The notes: a model not told the origin generated them from the sequence alone. Shown: positions 28,204 to 38,027, counted from the first letter of the stretch. The stretch is 64,000 nucleotides of DNA from an uncultured Flavobacteriales bacterium (GCA_913055685.1 CAJXKC010000001.1:434001-498000); one strand, 5' to 3'. Translations and numbers: made by a program.

Positions 28204-29837
28204 CTTAGGGCAAGAATACCTTCTTTTGATAAAGACCTTTCTTCCAAAAGGGTCTTCCGATCAGCATGAGCGATAAATTCATCCGGAAGGTGAATACTTC
28301 GCACTACGGCATGAATAATTCCCCGTGCTTTCATCGCCTTCATACGAGCACCAACGGAAGCTTCGAACGGATTCTCATCCACGCAAATTAAGGCCTCACA
28401 ATCCTTGAGTTGCTCGGCTAAGTCACCCTCGGGAAAAGGCTTATAAATCGGTATGTGTAAGTGCGACCAATCGCTTTCTTCAGCTGCCGCCTGAGCAGGA
28501 TGTGCCATTGCTCCGTAAGATAGGATCACCTTTTTTCGCCCTTGGTTTAGCCACCAATGGGGTCGGTAAGAGCGCCATTTGCTTTCTTCCGGAACCGCTT
28601 CTTTGGCATAGCGAATCCAAACCGAATCCTCATTTTGGTTTACCGCCCAATCTAACATTTCGGCCAGGGCATGGCCATCGGCAGCCATGCCAATTCGCAA
28701 ATTAGGAATAGAGCTCAACATCGCCTGGTCAAAATTCCCATGATGAGTTGGACCATCTGCACCCACCAATCCAGCGCGATCAATAAGAAAGGTAACCGCC
28801 AACTTTTGAAGGGCCACATCATGGATGATTTGATCTAAGGCTCTTTGAGCAAAGGTGCTATACAAATGCACTATTGGTTTGAAGCCTGCCGCTGCTAAAG
28901 CCGCTGCCATGGTAACCGCATGTTGTTCGGCGATACCAACATCCAAAACCCGGTCTGGAAACTTTCGCTGGACATCATGTAAACCGGCTCCGGCTAACAT
29001 CGCTGGACTAAGTACCACTAAGTTTGGGTCGGCTTGCATAATTGAAATAAGCTTATCCCTCAAGGCGCTTTGAAAAGGAGAAGAACTGCTGGCCTCCGAA
29101 ACCTGCATTTCAAAACCCAAGGCCTTTTGGGTACGCACAATCAAAAACTTTGGACCTTTATTTTTCCCAAGAGATTTAAAGCCATCCGCCAAAGCAGAGA
29201 TAGAATTTCCCTGCTCTACTACTCCTACGCTAAAGCCCATTGATTTTGCCCAGTCTTGGTAGGAGTTAAAGGCCTGTAAAGCACCAATATTTGCGTCGAT
29301 GCTGGATTGGTTATCATTTAAAATCACCCAGCAATCATAAGCCTGCTCCCCGATGTAATTGAGGCCTTCAAAAGCCATCCCACCGGTGAGGGCCCCATCG
29401 CCAATTACCGCAATGTTTTGTCTTTGCTTGCCGCTTAATTGATCCGCCTGACAAAAGCCAGCCAAGGCCGATATAGAGGTTGAAGAATGACCAGCACCAA
29501 AAGGATCGTATTCACTTTCGGACCGGCGAGTAAAGCCGGCTATTCCGCCTTTTTTGCGGTTGGTGCTAAAGCTTTCCCTTCTGCCAGTGAGCACCTTGTG
29601 AGCGTAGGCTTGATGTCCCACATCCCAAATTAAAATATCCTCGGGCGTATTAAAATAATAGTGAAGGGCAATACTTAACTCGACCACCCCCAAGCTGGAT
29701 TTTATATGCCCCGCTTTGGTCTGCGTCTCATTCTGAATGAAGAAACGAACTTCTTCCGCCAATGTAGGCAGTTGCGCTGGCGCAAGTCTTTTTAAATCCT
29801 TCGGGCCATCGATATTTGAGAGGAGTGGATACTTCAC
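28191..29837 (-). CDS. dxs: 1-deoxy-D-xylulose-5-phosphate synthase, short form
   Basis: Condenses pyruvate and glyceraldehyde-3-phosphate to DXP, first step of MEP isoprenoid synthesis and source for PLP and thiamine. The ThDP and catalytic sites are visible: H44 (KAGHIKSSLG), H75 (WDVGHQAY), GDG at 146-148, NDN at 174-176, E304 (GIAEQHAVT) and H365 (PTHHGNFD). At about 548 residues it is roughly 70 shorter than E. coli Dxs. The gap falls after NIGAL (183-187), where the usual long segment and the GPVDGHD motif are missing (here GVVEQGNS). Start set at GTG 29837, 4 bases after a TACTTTTG box; the frame runs on to ATG 29915, adding 26 unlike residues. Activity likely but unproven. Confidence 0.85.
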   Translation of the reverse strand: MKYPLLSNIDGPKDLKRLAPAQLPTLAEEVRFFIQNETQTKAGHIKSSLGVVELSIALHYYFNTPEDILIWDVGHQAYAHKVLTGRRESFSTNRKKGGIAGFTRRSESEYDPFGAGHSSTSISALAGFCQADQLSGKQRQNIAVIGDGALTGGMAFEGLNYIGEQAYDCWVILNDNQSSIDANIGALQAFNSYQDWAKSMGFSVGVVEQGNSISALADGFKSLGKNKGPKFLIVRTQKALGFEMQVSEASSSSPFQSALRDKLISIMQADPNLVVLSPAMLAGAGLHDVQRKFPDRVLDVGIAEQHAVTMAAALAAAGFKPIVHLYSTFAQRALDQIIHDVALQKLAVTFLIDRAGLVGADGPTHHGNFDQAMLSSIPNLRIGMAADGHALAEMLDWAVNQNEDSVWIRYAKEAVPEESKWRSYRPHWWLNQGRKKVILSYGAMAHPAQAAAEESDWSHLHIPIYKPFPEGDLAEQLKDCEALICVDENPFEASVGARMKAMKARGIIHAVVRSIHLPDEFIAHADRKTLLEERSLSKEGILALSQEF

Positions 29838-29841
29838 GACA

Positions 29842-29871
29842 CAAAAGTAAGCTTTGATAAAGGATCGCAAA
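29842..29871 (-). promoter_or_regulatory. Promoter of dxs
   Basis: On the minus strand TTTG (29871-29868), 18-base spacer, perfect -7 box TACTTTTG (29849-29842). The GTG start at 29837 lies very close to the expected transcription start, implying a leaderless or nearly leaderless message. If the start were upstream at 29915 this motif would be inside the gene. Confidence 0.55.
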
Positions 29872-29873
29872 CA

Positions 29874-29906
29874 AAAAGACCTCGGTAGAATATACCGAGG
29901 TCTTTT
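29874..29906 (-). terminator. Terminator of the tetR-efflux operon
   Basis: Perfect 14-bp stem (AAAAGACCTCGGTA / TACCGAGGTCTTTT) with a 5-base loop, about 30 bases past the RND gene stop; T-rich on the minus strand. Confidence 0.9.
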
Positions 29907-29934
29907 GTCAACCAATTAACCAAACCTTAATAGA

Positions 29935-32900
29935 CTAACCGCGTACAAGGGATCTCAGCCAGCGGCTGAAACGTTCCAGCAGTAAGTATAAAACTGGAAC
30001 TACGATTAGTGTTAAGAAAGTTGCAAATACCAGACCAAATATTACGGTCCAAGCCATCGGGCTCCAGAATATTGCATTATCGCCGCCAAAGTAGATGTTG
30101 GCTCCTCGACCATCGAGCAATCCGATAAAGTCGATGTTGAGTCCCACCGCCAAGGGCAATAGTCCCAATACCGTAGTTATGGCAGTTAGCAATACCGGAC
30201 GTAAACGTGTTTTACCGCCAATTTCAATGGCCTCAACCAACTTTGCGTCTTCTAATTCATCTTCGCGCTTCATGCCAAGTTCCTCTTTCATTCGCTCCCG
30301 ACTCAATTCAATAAAGTCGATCAGTACAATGCCATTGTTTACTACAATACCCGCTAATGAAACGATCCCAATTCCCGTCATAATAACAACGAACTCCATT
30401 TGGAAAATGCCCAAGCCAAGGAAAACTCCGATGGTACTAAATAATACGGTTAGGATAATAATGAAAGGCTTAAGCGCCGAGTTAAACTGGGATACTAGGA
30501 TAATAGCTATCAGGGAAACCGCAATTAAAAGTGCCGTACTTAAGAAGGCAAAACTCTCGTCTTGCTCTTGTTGAGAACCAGTAAATTTGAGACTGTAGGC
30601 ATCGGGCAATTTATAGCCCTTCAATGATTCTTTAATAGCATTATTCACTTCGGTTTTATTGAAGCCTTCCACCACATTAGAATAGATGGTGATTAAGCGC
30701 TCAGAATCCTTACGTTTAATCGCATTATAAGAACTTACAAATTCGTAGCTAGCTACCGCCGAGATGGGTACTTGCACAATTTGACCAGTCGCCTGTGAGC
30801 GGAAGGTTACCAATTGATTCATTAAGCTGGCTACATCATAACGATACTCCTTTTTAAGGCGCACTTCCATAGGGTATTCATCTTCACCCTCTTTGTACTT
30901 ACTGGCTTCCGAACCGTAAAGCGCGGTACGTAATACCAAAGCAATTTGCTGGGTGCTCACCCCAAGACGACGCGCACGCTCGCGATCGATGCGCACCAAC
31001 ATCTCGGGTTTGTTTGTCTCCAAGTCAATTTGCAAACCTTCAATACCTTTAATATTGGCCGCTTCAATGGTCTTTTTTACCTCATTGGCCGTTGCGATTA
31101 GGGTATTAAACTCATCGCCGGTTATTTCAATATTAATATCCCGACCAGTAGGAGGACCATTCTGTTCCTTCTCTACGCTTACCGTAAGGCCCGGCATCCA
31201 GTTAACCAGACGCTCAGTTACTTCTCTTTGGATATCGGTAGTACGCACCTCGTTTCGCAGTTCGTACTCTACAAACGAAACGGTGATCCGCGCCTTATTA
31301 GGGGTATTCTGACCCCCAGCAGCAAAATCATTCTGACTAGAAGTTTCGGCACCCACGTTGGTAACTACACTTTCTACCAAATCTTGGTAAGGCTCTAAAA
31401 TAGATTTTAGCTCCTCTTCCACTTCTCTCGCTACCTCATCAGTAGCCATTACATCGGTTCCAAGTGGCAGCTCCACAAATACATTGATGTAATTGGGTTC
31501 ATTCACTGGGAAGTCTACCATCTTAGGGTTGGAGCCGAAATAGAAAGCAACGCTGAAGATCATCAAGAAAATTGTTCCTACGACAATTGCCGCTGGACGC
31601 CATTTACGCAGGGAGTAAGCCAACGACACTTCGTAAATGCGCTCTAAGCGTGGCAATAATACCTTTTGGAACCATTCCGATAGAGGGTTTAAAAGGTAGG
31701 TAAAAGCTAAGACTCCAACCGCTGCGGTTAAACTTAAATTAGCCAAGATGGTGGAATCGGCAAAGTGCAATAAAAGTCCCACAATGGCTAAAGCAATAAA
31801 CCAAGTAAGGGCCTTGCGGTGATCCTTATCGGCATTAAAGTTTTGCTTTTTAATAAAGCTCGCCGCCACCACGGGATTAATTACCAAGGCTACGAATAAG
31901 GAGGAACCCAAAACGATAATAAGTGTACGCGGCAAGTAGCCCATAAACTCACCGATAAGACTGTCCCAGAACAATAAGGGGAAAAAGGCAGCCAAGGTGG
32001 TAGCGGTAGAGCTAATAATTGGTACCGCTACCTCTCCTACTCCTTGTCGGGAGGCCTCAAAAGCACTTAGGCCTTCCTCTGCATATAGCCGGTATATATT
32101 TTCAATAGTAACAATGGCATTGTCTACCAACATACCTAAGGCTAGGATAAGGGAGAACAGCACTATAAAGTTTAAGGTTACTCCTAAGGCACTTAAGGTT
32201 AAGAAGCTCAAGAACATGGAGAAGGGCACCGATAATCCTACGAAGGTGGCATTGCGCAGACCTAAGAAGAATAGTAGGGTGAGCGTTACCAGAATAAAGC
32301 CAAAAATGATACTGTTTTCAAGGTTGGCAATCTGGTTACGGGTTTGCTTACTCTGATCATTAGTGATGGTAATTCGTAAACCTTCGGGCAAGTCGTATTT
32401 CTTAGCCTTTTTGATGATTTCTCGAATCTTATCGGTAGCGTCGAGTAGGTTTTCTCCGCCTTTTTTAATCACGTTAAGTGAAACCACCGACTCACCATCT
32501 AGGCGGGCAAAGCTTTCCACCTCCTTGTAGGTAAATAAAACATCCGCCACATCTTTGAGGTAGACGATATTCCCTTTCTCATGTTTAACAATAACATTCC
32601 GGATTTCATCCATAGAGCTAAACTGGGCATCGGTACGAATACTACGCCTCGTCTTACCCAGTAAAATGTCGCCGGCACCAATGTTCACGTTCTCCGATGC
32701 TAAGGCATTTTGAACATCATTAAAGCTCAGCTCATTGGCCTGCAGTCTAGGAAGGTCAATATTAATCTGAACTTCTTTCTCCTTGTCTCCGGTAATAGTT
32801 GCTTCCGAAATTTCGCTAAGCTCTTCGATTTCATCTTGCAGTACTTCGGCATAATCCACTAAATCATCAATGGAGTATTCACCCGAAAGGTTGATGTTTA

Positions 32901-33342
32901 GAATGGGCACTCGACTTAAGTCAATGTCCAAGACCACCGGATCTTGGTCTAGGTCACTCGGTAAATCGCTCTTCGCTCGGTCTACCGCATCTTTTACATC
33001 CTGAAGCGCCTTTTCGGTGTCGACATCAATATTAAATTCTACATTGATAATACTCGCATCCTGTACCGACTGCGAGTTTAACTTCTTAATCCCGTCAACC
33101 GACTTTATTTCCTTCTCGAGCGGACGAGTAATTAGGTTTTCGATATCCCCCGGCGTATTGCCCGGATATGGGGTCTGCACGTAAATAAGGGGGAAAACGA
33201 TCTCGGGAAAAGACTCCTTAGGCATGGTGAGGTAGGAATACACTCCAAAGAGCACCAAAAGAGCCGAGAGTATAAATACACTAATGCTATTATTAAGCGC
33301 TAGTGTGCTCAGTTTAAAATTACGATCCGTTTTTGTCGCCAT
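29935..33342 (-). CDS. RND efflux transporter permease subunit
   Basis: Inner-membrane proton-driven pump of a tripartite efflux system. The 1,135-residue protein has the RND layout: a transmembrane helix after residue 15, two large periplasmic loops and two helix bundles. Helix 4 carries GMLVDNAIV, with Asp-Asn where AcrB has Asp-Asp. The helix 10 region reads AGIVVNNGIVLIDF, without the Lys seen in AcrB. Two extra hydrophobic segments (KALTWFIALAIVGLLLHF and ILANLSLTAAVGVLAFTYLL) sit between the halves, so total helix count may be 14. These are features of a Bacteroidota subgroup. It is last in the tetR-tolC-mfp-rnd operon. Substrate unknown. Confidence 0.93.
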   Translation of the reverse strand: MATKTDRNFKLSTLALNNSISVFILSALLVLFGVYSYLTMPKESFPEIVFPLIYVQTPYPGNTPGDIENLITRPLEKEIKSVDGIKKLNSQSVQDASIINVEFNIDVDTEKALQDVKDAVDRAKSDLPSDLDQDPVVLDIDLSRVPILNINLSGEYSIDDLVDYAEVLQDEIEELSEISEATITGDKEKEVQINIDLPRLQANELSFNDVQNALASENVNIGAGDILLGKTRRSIRTDAQFSSMDEIRNVIVKHEKGNIVYLKDVADVLFTYKEVESFARLDGESVVSLNVIKKGGENLLDATDKIREIIKKAKKYDLPEGLRITITNDQSKQTRNQIANLENSIIFGFILVTLTLLFFLGLRNATFVGLSVPFSMFLSFLTLSALGVTLNFIVLFSLILALGMLVDNAIVTIENIYRLYAEEGLSAFEASRQGVGEVAVPIISSTATTLAAFFPLLFWDSLIGEFMGYLPRTLIIVLGSSLFVALVINPVVAASFIKKQNFNADKDHRKALTWFIALAIVGLLLHFADSTILANLSLTAAVGVLAFTYLLNPLSEWFQKVLLPRLERIYEVSLAYSLRKWRPAAIVVGTIFLMIFSVAFYFGSNPKMVDFPVNEPNYINVFVELPLGTDVMATDEVAREVEEELKSILEPYQDLVESVVTNVGAETSSQNDFAAGGQNTPNKARITVSFVEYELRNEVRTTDIQREVTERLVNWMPGLTVSVEKEQNGPPTGRDINIEITGDEFNTLIATANEVKKTIEAANIKGIEGLQIDLETNKPEMLVRIDRERARRLGVSTQQIALVLRTALYGSEASKYKEGEDEYPMEVRLKKEYRYDVASLMNQLVTFRSQATGQIVQVPISAVASYEFVSSYNAIKRKDSERLITIYSNVVEGFNKTEVNNAIKESLKGYKLPDAYSLKFTGSQQEQDESFAFLSTALLIAVSLIAIILVSQFNSALKPFIIILTVLFSTIGVFLGLGIFQMEFVVIMTGIGIVSLAGIVVNNGIVLIDFIELSRERMKEELGMKREDELEDAKLVEAIEIGGKTRLRPVLLTAITTVLGLLPLAVGLNIDFIGLLDGRGANIYFGGDNAIFWSPMAWTVIFGLVFATFLTLIVVPVLYLLLERFSRWLRSLVRG

Positions 33343-33351
33343 GTATAATGC

Positions 33352-34482
33352 TTATTTGAGGTCTACAGTCTGACCATCATTAATCTCGTTATAGCCCGCG
33401 GTTACCACCTGGTCTCCAACTGCCAAACCCGAAAGAATCTCGGTTTCTTCACCAAAAGATTTTCCAAGTTGAACATAGGCTTTCTGCACTTTAGTAACTT
33501 CGCCTTCAGCCTTAGCTAAATACACATAATCACCTTTAAGATCCTTTTGTACGGCTAGTGAAGGAAGCACCAAGGCATTCTTCTTGGCGTAATCTTTCAA
33601 CTTAATTTCCGCTAAAAGATTTGGCTTAATTAGGGCGTTTTTATTGTTTAAACTCACCTTAACGGTAAAGCTGCGGTTGGCCGGATTAATGTATTGACTG
33701 GTGAAGATTACCGTTTCCATCTGATTTAAATCCAAAGCAGGGATATTCACTTCTACGGAGTCTCCAACCTTAATTGCTTTCAAATAACTTTCCGAAACCT
33801 CAGTTTCCAGTTCTAGATTAGCTAAATCTACCACCCTTGCTACCGGTGTACCCGGGGCCACAAACTCTCCTTCATTTACGGTAATGGCATCTAAGGTGCC
33901 GCTTACGGGCGCTTTAACAAAGGTATTCTCGTACTGAGCGCGCACTTGTCGTAAACGATTCTCGGAGGCCTTGTAATTGGTTTCCGAACTTAAAAATTCG
34001 ATTTCCGATCCGATGCTATCTTTCCACAAGCGTGCTCTACGTTCGTAAGTGGTCTTGGCCAATTTATAGGCCGCTTCTGCCTCTTGCAATTGGCCCTCAA
34101 TAAAGTCGCTTTCGAGACGAAGAATAACATCCCCCTTGCGCACGCGGTCGCCTTCCTTCGCATTAACGCTAACTACGCGGCCATTGGACTCAGCGCTTAA
34201 CAGCACGTTTTCCTTACTGGTAATGGTTGCCGATAAGCGTAAAAAGTGCTCGAAGGGCCGCTCGGCCATGCTTAGCGTATTTACCGGCACCAGCTTTTCC
34301 TGCTTAGGCGCGGACGTGTCCATTCGTGCAATTTTAGCTTCAAGACTATCAATTTCAAGCTTTAGGGCACTTAGCTCATCCTGCTTTTCACTTAAGTTCT
34401 TCTTTAAACTACCTAAGTCTTCTGGGTTTTGGTTGCAGGCCACAATTAGACCTAGAGATAATAGTGCAATTAGTTTTTTCAT
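33352..34482 (-). CDS. Efflux RND periplasmic adaptor (membrane fusion) lipoprotein
   Basis: Connects the RND pump to the outer-membrane channel. The 376-residue protein has a lipoprotein signal (MKKLIALLSLGLIVAC, acylated C16), a short coiled coil (SLKKNLSEKQDELSALKLEIDSLEAKI, about 23-50), then the lipoyl (GRVVSVNAKEGDRVRKGDVILRL), alpha-hairpin, beta-barrel and membrane-proximal domains. The frame extends 17 codons upstream into tolC, but the second methionine gives the signal peptide. Nine bases before the pump gene. The extra N-terminal coiled coil is common in Bacteroidota. Confidence 0.93.
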   Translation of the reverse strand: MKKLIALLSLGLIVACNQNPEDLGSLKKNLSEKQDELSALKLEIDSLEAKIARMDTSAPKQEKLVPVNTLSMAERPFEHFLRLSATITSKENVLLSAESNGRVVSVNAKEGDRVRKGDVILRLESDFIEGQLQEAEAAYKLAKTTYERRARLWKDSIGSEIEFLSSETNYKASENRLRQVRAQYENTFVKAPVSGTLDAITVNEGEFVAPGTPVARVVDLANLELETEVSESYLKAIKVGDSVEVNIPALDLNQMETVIFTSQYINPANRSFTVKVSLNNKNALIKPNLLAEIKLKDYAKKNALVLPSLAVQKDLKGDYVYLAKAEGEVTKVQKAYVQLGKSFGEETEILSGLAVGDQVVTAGYNEINDGQTVDLK

Positions 34483-34492
34483 GATTCGTCGA

Positions 34493-35851
34493 TTAGTATT
34501 TGCCCAAAGCATATTCCAATGCTTCACGTGCATTTAATAGGTTTAATAAGGCGTTGATGTAGTTTCTTTCGGATTCGAGGTATTGGTTTTCCGCCTGAGT
34601 AAGCTCGAGGCTGGAGCTGATACCCTCTTGGTATTTACGTAAGGTCTTTACCAAGATTCGCTCACTTAAACCGCGATTTCGCATTTGGTTATTGAGATTG
34701 TCCATGGCAAAGTTGTAGTCACTTAGAGCTTGTTGGTACTGTAGTTGCAGCTGACTCTCCGTAGCTTGCTTGGCAATCTGAATACGATCTAAGTCGATTT
34801 TAGCTTTCTGAACCTTAGCTTGGCGACCTAAACCGGTAAAGATGTTCCAGTTTAAACTCGCGCCAATGGTAGTACCCGGAATCCAATAAGTATTAAAGCT
34901 AAAAGCATCCGCGAAATCATTAGCAAAATTGCTTTGGGAGTGATTTACAAATCCTCCTAAAGTGGGAAAGTATTTTGCTCTTTCATTAGCAAGCTGCAAG
35001 CGAGCACCTTTTTCCTGAGTCAATAAAGTTTTATAGGTAATATGCTGATCTAAAGTGAAGTCTTCCGCCACCAAAGTCGCGTCTAATTTTATCGGCGCTA
35101 AAATTTCTTCTAAGCCAGAGCTCAGAATGATTTCCTCTTGCAAATCGATACCCATATTAAACTTGAGCAGTTGCAAGGCTAGACTTACCTGACGATTAGC
35201 TTGATTTAGATTATTGCGTAGGTTGTTCACCAAAAGCTCCAGCTGAGAGACATCTTGATCTTCTACGAAGCCATTTTCAAAAAGTTTCGAAGTTTCTTCG
35301 AAATTCTCTTCCAAAATCTGCAGGTTGTTCTCCAGGATTTCTTTGGTGCGCATGCTTACCAATGCGCCGTAATAAGCCTGAGCCACATTCTTGCGAGCCT
35401 CAATCTCCGCTTCTTCCTTTTCGAGTCGTTTAGTTTCCTTTACCACCCGCGTAGCTTGCAAAGCGACAAAATAGGATCCATCTAATAAAAGTTGACTCAC
35501 TTGTATTTGTCCTTGATTCTGATGGGCAACCCCAAAAGCTACGGTAGTAAAGGACCCCTCTGGAGCGCTGGGGTCAAAGAACTGAGCAGGAATAGGTTGT
35601 TCGGGAATTTGTGCATTGTAGCTGTAACCAAAAGAGGCCGAAATTTGGGGTAAACCTAATGCGGCCGTCTCCTTAATGGTTTTGCGGGCCTTTTCATAAT
35701 CCAAGACCTTATCCAAAACGGTATAAGAATTTTGTGAGGCATATTCCTGGGCCTCCTGGATGGTAAAGGCCCTTGCTTCCTTTTGGGCTTGCAGCACAAG
35801 GCTGGCGCCAAAAGTGAGCCAAAGGCCGATAAGCACTCGTATTACTTTCAT
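34493..35851 (-). CDS. TolC family outer membrane efflux protein
   Basis: Outer-membrane channel of the efflux system. The 452-residue protein has a signal peptide (first 22 residues, to QAQ) and two tandem TolC repeats rich in long helices (SYTVLDKVLDYEKARKTIKETAALGLPQISASFGY; KVQKAKIDLDRIQIAKQATESQLQLQYQQALSDYN). The final helices end LLNARAEALEYALGKY-like (LLNLLNAREALEYALGKY), typical of the family. Its ATG overlaps the tetR stop codon (ATGA), so translation is probably coupled. Eleven bases before the adaptor gene. Confidence 0.93.
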   Translation of the reverse strand: MKVIRVLIGLWLTFGASLVLQAQKEARAFTIQEAQEYASQNSYTVLDKVLDYEKARKTIKETAALGLPQISASFGYSYNAQIPEQPIPAQFFDPSAPEGSFTTVAFGVAHQNQGQIQVSQLLLDGSYFVALQATRVVKETKRLEKEEAEIEARKNVAQAYYGALVSMRTKEILENNLQILEENFEETSKLFENGFVEDQDVSQLELLVNNLRNNLNQANRQVSLALQLLKFNMGIDLQEEIILSSGLEEILAPIKLDATLVAEDFTLDQHITYKTLLTQEKGARLQLANERAKYFPTLGGFVNHSQSNFANDFADAFSFNTYWIPGTTIGASLNWNIFTGLGRQAKVQKAKIDLDRIQIAKQATESQLQLQYQQALSDYNFAMDNLNNQMRNRGLSERILVKTLRKYQEGISSSLELTQAENQYLESERNYINALLNLLNAREALEYALGKY

Positions 35852-36462
35852 GTATTTGGTGTTTTCAGTTTTTGTTCTAAATATTCGATGCCTTTAGGAC
35901 TGGCCACGCCGCGCACGTGATAAATAAGAATCTCACGCATAACTTCGTCAATGGGGCGGTCTTTAAAGGGGCCCATATCCTCTTCCATCATTAGTTGGGC
36001 TCGACTGTAATATAAAAAGGTAACTACCTCTGCGTCTAGCTCAGGTCGGTATAAGCCTTCGGCCTTACCCTTTTTTATATTGTTGTACATCATTTTAAAG
36101 ACCTGCTCCTTTTTAAGGCTCTCTAGCATGGCACTTACCTCCGGGTAGTAACGGTCCAGCTGAAATTGCATACTCGGGTCGTGACGCTCAATGGTCGTAC
36201 ACACCACATTATCCATTGCAAAAAGCATATCGATAGCATTACCGCTATGCTCTAACAATTGATCCATATTGCCGCGAATTTCTTCAAACATCGCCATAAC
36301 CGCTTTTCGCACTAAATCCTCTTTATTGGAGAAGTACTTATAAAGGGTCTTTTTGGAAATACTCATTTCGCGAGCAATGTCATCCATCGTTACTGGCCTT
36401 AAACCGTAACGATTAAACATCTCGGTTGCTTTGCGCAATATTTCTAACTCCATTTCTTCCAT
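35848..36462 (-). CDS. TetR/AcrR family transcriptional regulator
   Basis: Probable repressor of its own efflux operon. The 204-residue protein has the TetR DNA-binding helix-turn-helix at about 20-60 (VTMDDIAREMSISKKTLYKYFSNKEDLV) and an alpha-helical ligand-binding C-terminal domain. First gene of the four-gene operon. A TATTTTTG -7 box lies at 36477-36470 (minus) and a perfect 9-bp inverted repeat at 36496-36520 just upstream, a likely operator. Inducer unknown. An in-frame methionine three codons later (MELEIL) is an alternative start. Confidence 0.92.
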   Translation of the reverse strand: MEEMELEILRKATEMFNRYGLRPVTMDDIAREMSISKKTLYKYFSNKEDLVRKAVMAMFEEIRGNMDQLLEHSGNAIDMLFAMDNVVCTTIERHDPSMQFQLDRYYPEVSAMLESLKKEQVFKMMYNNIKKGKAEGLYRPELDAEVVTFLYYSRAQLMMEEDMGPFKDRPIDEVMREILIYHVRGVASPKGIEYLEQKLKTPNT

Positions 36463-36469
36463 AGCGCGG

Positions 36470-36520
36470 CAAAAATAACACAGAAAAGCAACTAGGAAAC
36501 TTTTTCGGTTTAAAAGTTTC
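36470..36520 (-). promoter_or_regulatory. Promoter and candidate operator of the tetR-efflux operon
   Basis: Minus-strand -7 box TATTTTTG (36477-36470). The inverted repeat GAAACTTTT / AAAAGTTTC with a 7-base spacer (36496-36520) covers the region where the -33 element would fall. A further GTTTCCT copy at 36532-36538 mirrors AGGAAAC at 36494-36500. Confidence 0.55.
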
Positions 36521-36600
36521 TCAGTTTTAATGTTTCCTTAACATTCTGACTATTCGGACCGGAAAAATTGTGAACTTTGCCGCTTCAAAATGGATGACCT

Positions 36601-38025
36601 ATGTTATTGATAAAGGATATTCTTCAACAGCAACCGATTGGCACCACCCTTAGCCTGCGTGGTTGGGTGCGTACTTTTCGCAGCAATCGCTTTATTGCCT
36701 TAAGCGATGGTAGTACCATTAAAACTTTGCAAGCGGTAGTTGACTTTGAGAATTTTGATGAAGCAGAGTTAAAACGCATAACTACCGGCGCCGCCATTTC
36801 GGTTACTGGTGACCTCGTAAAATCACAAGGCCGCGGTCAGGAGGTAGAGCTTTTGGTGCGCAGCTTTGAAGTATTAGGTGATTCTAATCCAGAAGAATAC
36901 CCCTTACAACCAAAGAAACACTCACTGGAGTTTTTGCGAGATATTGCACACCTGCGCATGCGCACCAACACTTTTGGAGCGGTGATGCGTTTACGTCATA
37001 GTCTTGCTTTTGCGGTTCACCAGTATTTCCACAAACAGAATTTCTTTTGGTTACACACTCCTATTATCACCGGTAGCGATGCCGAGGGAGCAGGAGAGAT
37101 GTTTAACGTTTCGATACTCGATAAAAAGAATCCCCCTTTAACTGAAGATGGGGCAATCGACTACAAGCAAGATTTTTTTGAAAAGGAAACCAATCTTACG
37201 GTATCAGGCCAGCTTGAAGCTGAGCTAGGCGCCACTGCCCTTTCAAAAGTCTACACCTTCGGACCTACCTTCCGGGCCGAAAACTCAAATACCAGCCGCC
37301 ACCTAGCGGAGTTCTGGATGATTGAACCCGAGGTTGCCTTCGCAGACCTTAATGATAATATGGACTTAGCGGAAGACTTTTTAAAGTATGTTATCCGCTT
37401 CGCCCTAGAGAACTGTCAGGACGATCTTGAATTTTTAGAAAAGCGCCTTTTAGATGAGGAAAAATCCAAACCTCAAAACGAAAGAAGTGCTATGCCTCTG
37501 CGGGAAAAACTTCAATTTGTAATCGACAATAATTTCCGTCGGGTTAGTTATACCGAGGCCATCGATATTCTCCGCAACTCAAAGCCCAACAAGAAGAAGA
37601 AATTCAAATATCTAATCGAAGAATGGGGAGCCGATTTGCAATCGGAACACGAAAAGTTCTTAGTGCAACATTTTAATGCCCCAGTGATATTATTTGATTA
37701 CCCTGCAAAAATTAAGGCCTTCTATATGCGCCTTAACGACGACGAAAAAACCGTTCGGGCCATGGACATCCTCTTCCCGGGCATTGGAGAAATTGTTGGC
37801 GGTTCACAGCGGGAAGAACGTTACGATGTTTTAAAAGGTAAAATGAATGACTTCGGTATCGACGAAGAAGAATTATCCTGGTACCTCGATACCCGTAAGT
37901 TCGGAACATGTGTACACAGTGGTTTCGGCTTAGGCTTCGAAAGACTGGTTCTATTCGTAAGCGGAATGACCAACATTAGAGACGTTATTCCCTTTCCCCG
38001 AACTCCGGGAAATGCAGAATTTTAA
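36601..38025 (+). CDS. asnS: Asparaginyl-tRNA synthetase
   Basis: Class II synthetase charging tRNA(Asn). The 474-residue protein has the N-terminal OB-fold anticodon domain ([21 protein letters not shown]), motif 2 ([25 protein letters not shown], which identifies AsnRS over AspRS) and motif 3 ([16 protein letters not shown]). Normal length. With asnS present, direct Asn-tRNA formation is available, so GatCAB need not make it. A UUCG-loop terminator follows. Confidence 0.97.
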   Translation: MLLIKDILQQQPIGTTLSLRGWVRTFRSNRFIALSDGSTIKTLQAVVDFENFDEAELKRITTGAAISVTGDLVKSQGRGQEVELLVRSFEVLGDSNPEEYPLQPKKHSLEFLRDIAHLRMRTNTFGAVMRLRHSLAFAVHQYFHKQNFFWLHTPIITGSDAEGAGEMFNVSILDKKNPPLTEDGAIDYKQDFFEKETNLTVSGQLEAELGATALSKVYTFGPTFRAENSNTSRHLAEFWMIEPEVAFADLNDNMDLAEDFLKYVIRFALENCQDDLEFLEKRLLDEEKSKPQNERSAMPLREKLQFVIDNNFRRVSYTEAIDILRNSKPNKKKKFKYLIEEWGADLQSEHEKFLVQHFNAPVILFDYPAKIKAFYMRLNDDEKTVRAMDILFPGIGEIVGGSQREERYDVLKGKMNDFGIDEEELSWYLDTRKFGTCVHSGFGLGFERLVLFVSGMTNIRDVIPFPRTPGNAEF

Positions 38026-38027
38026 AG

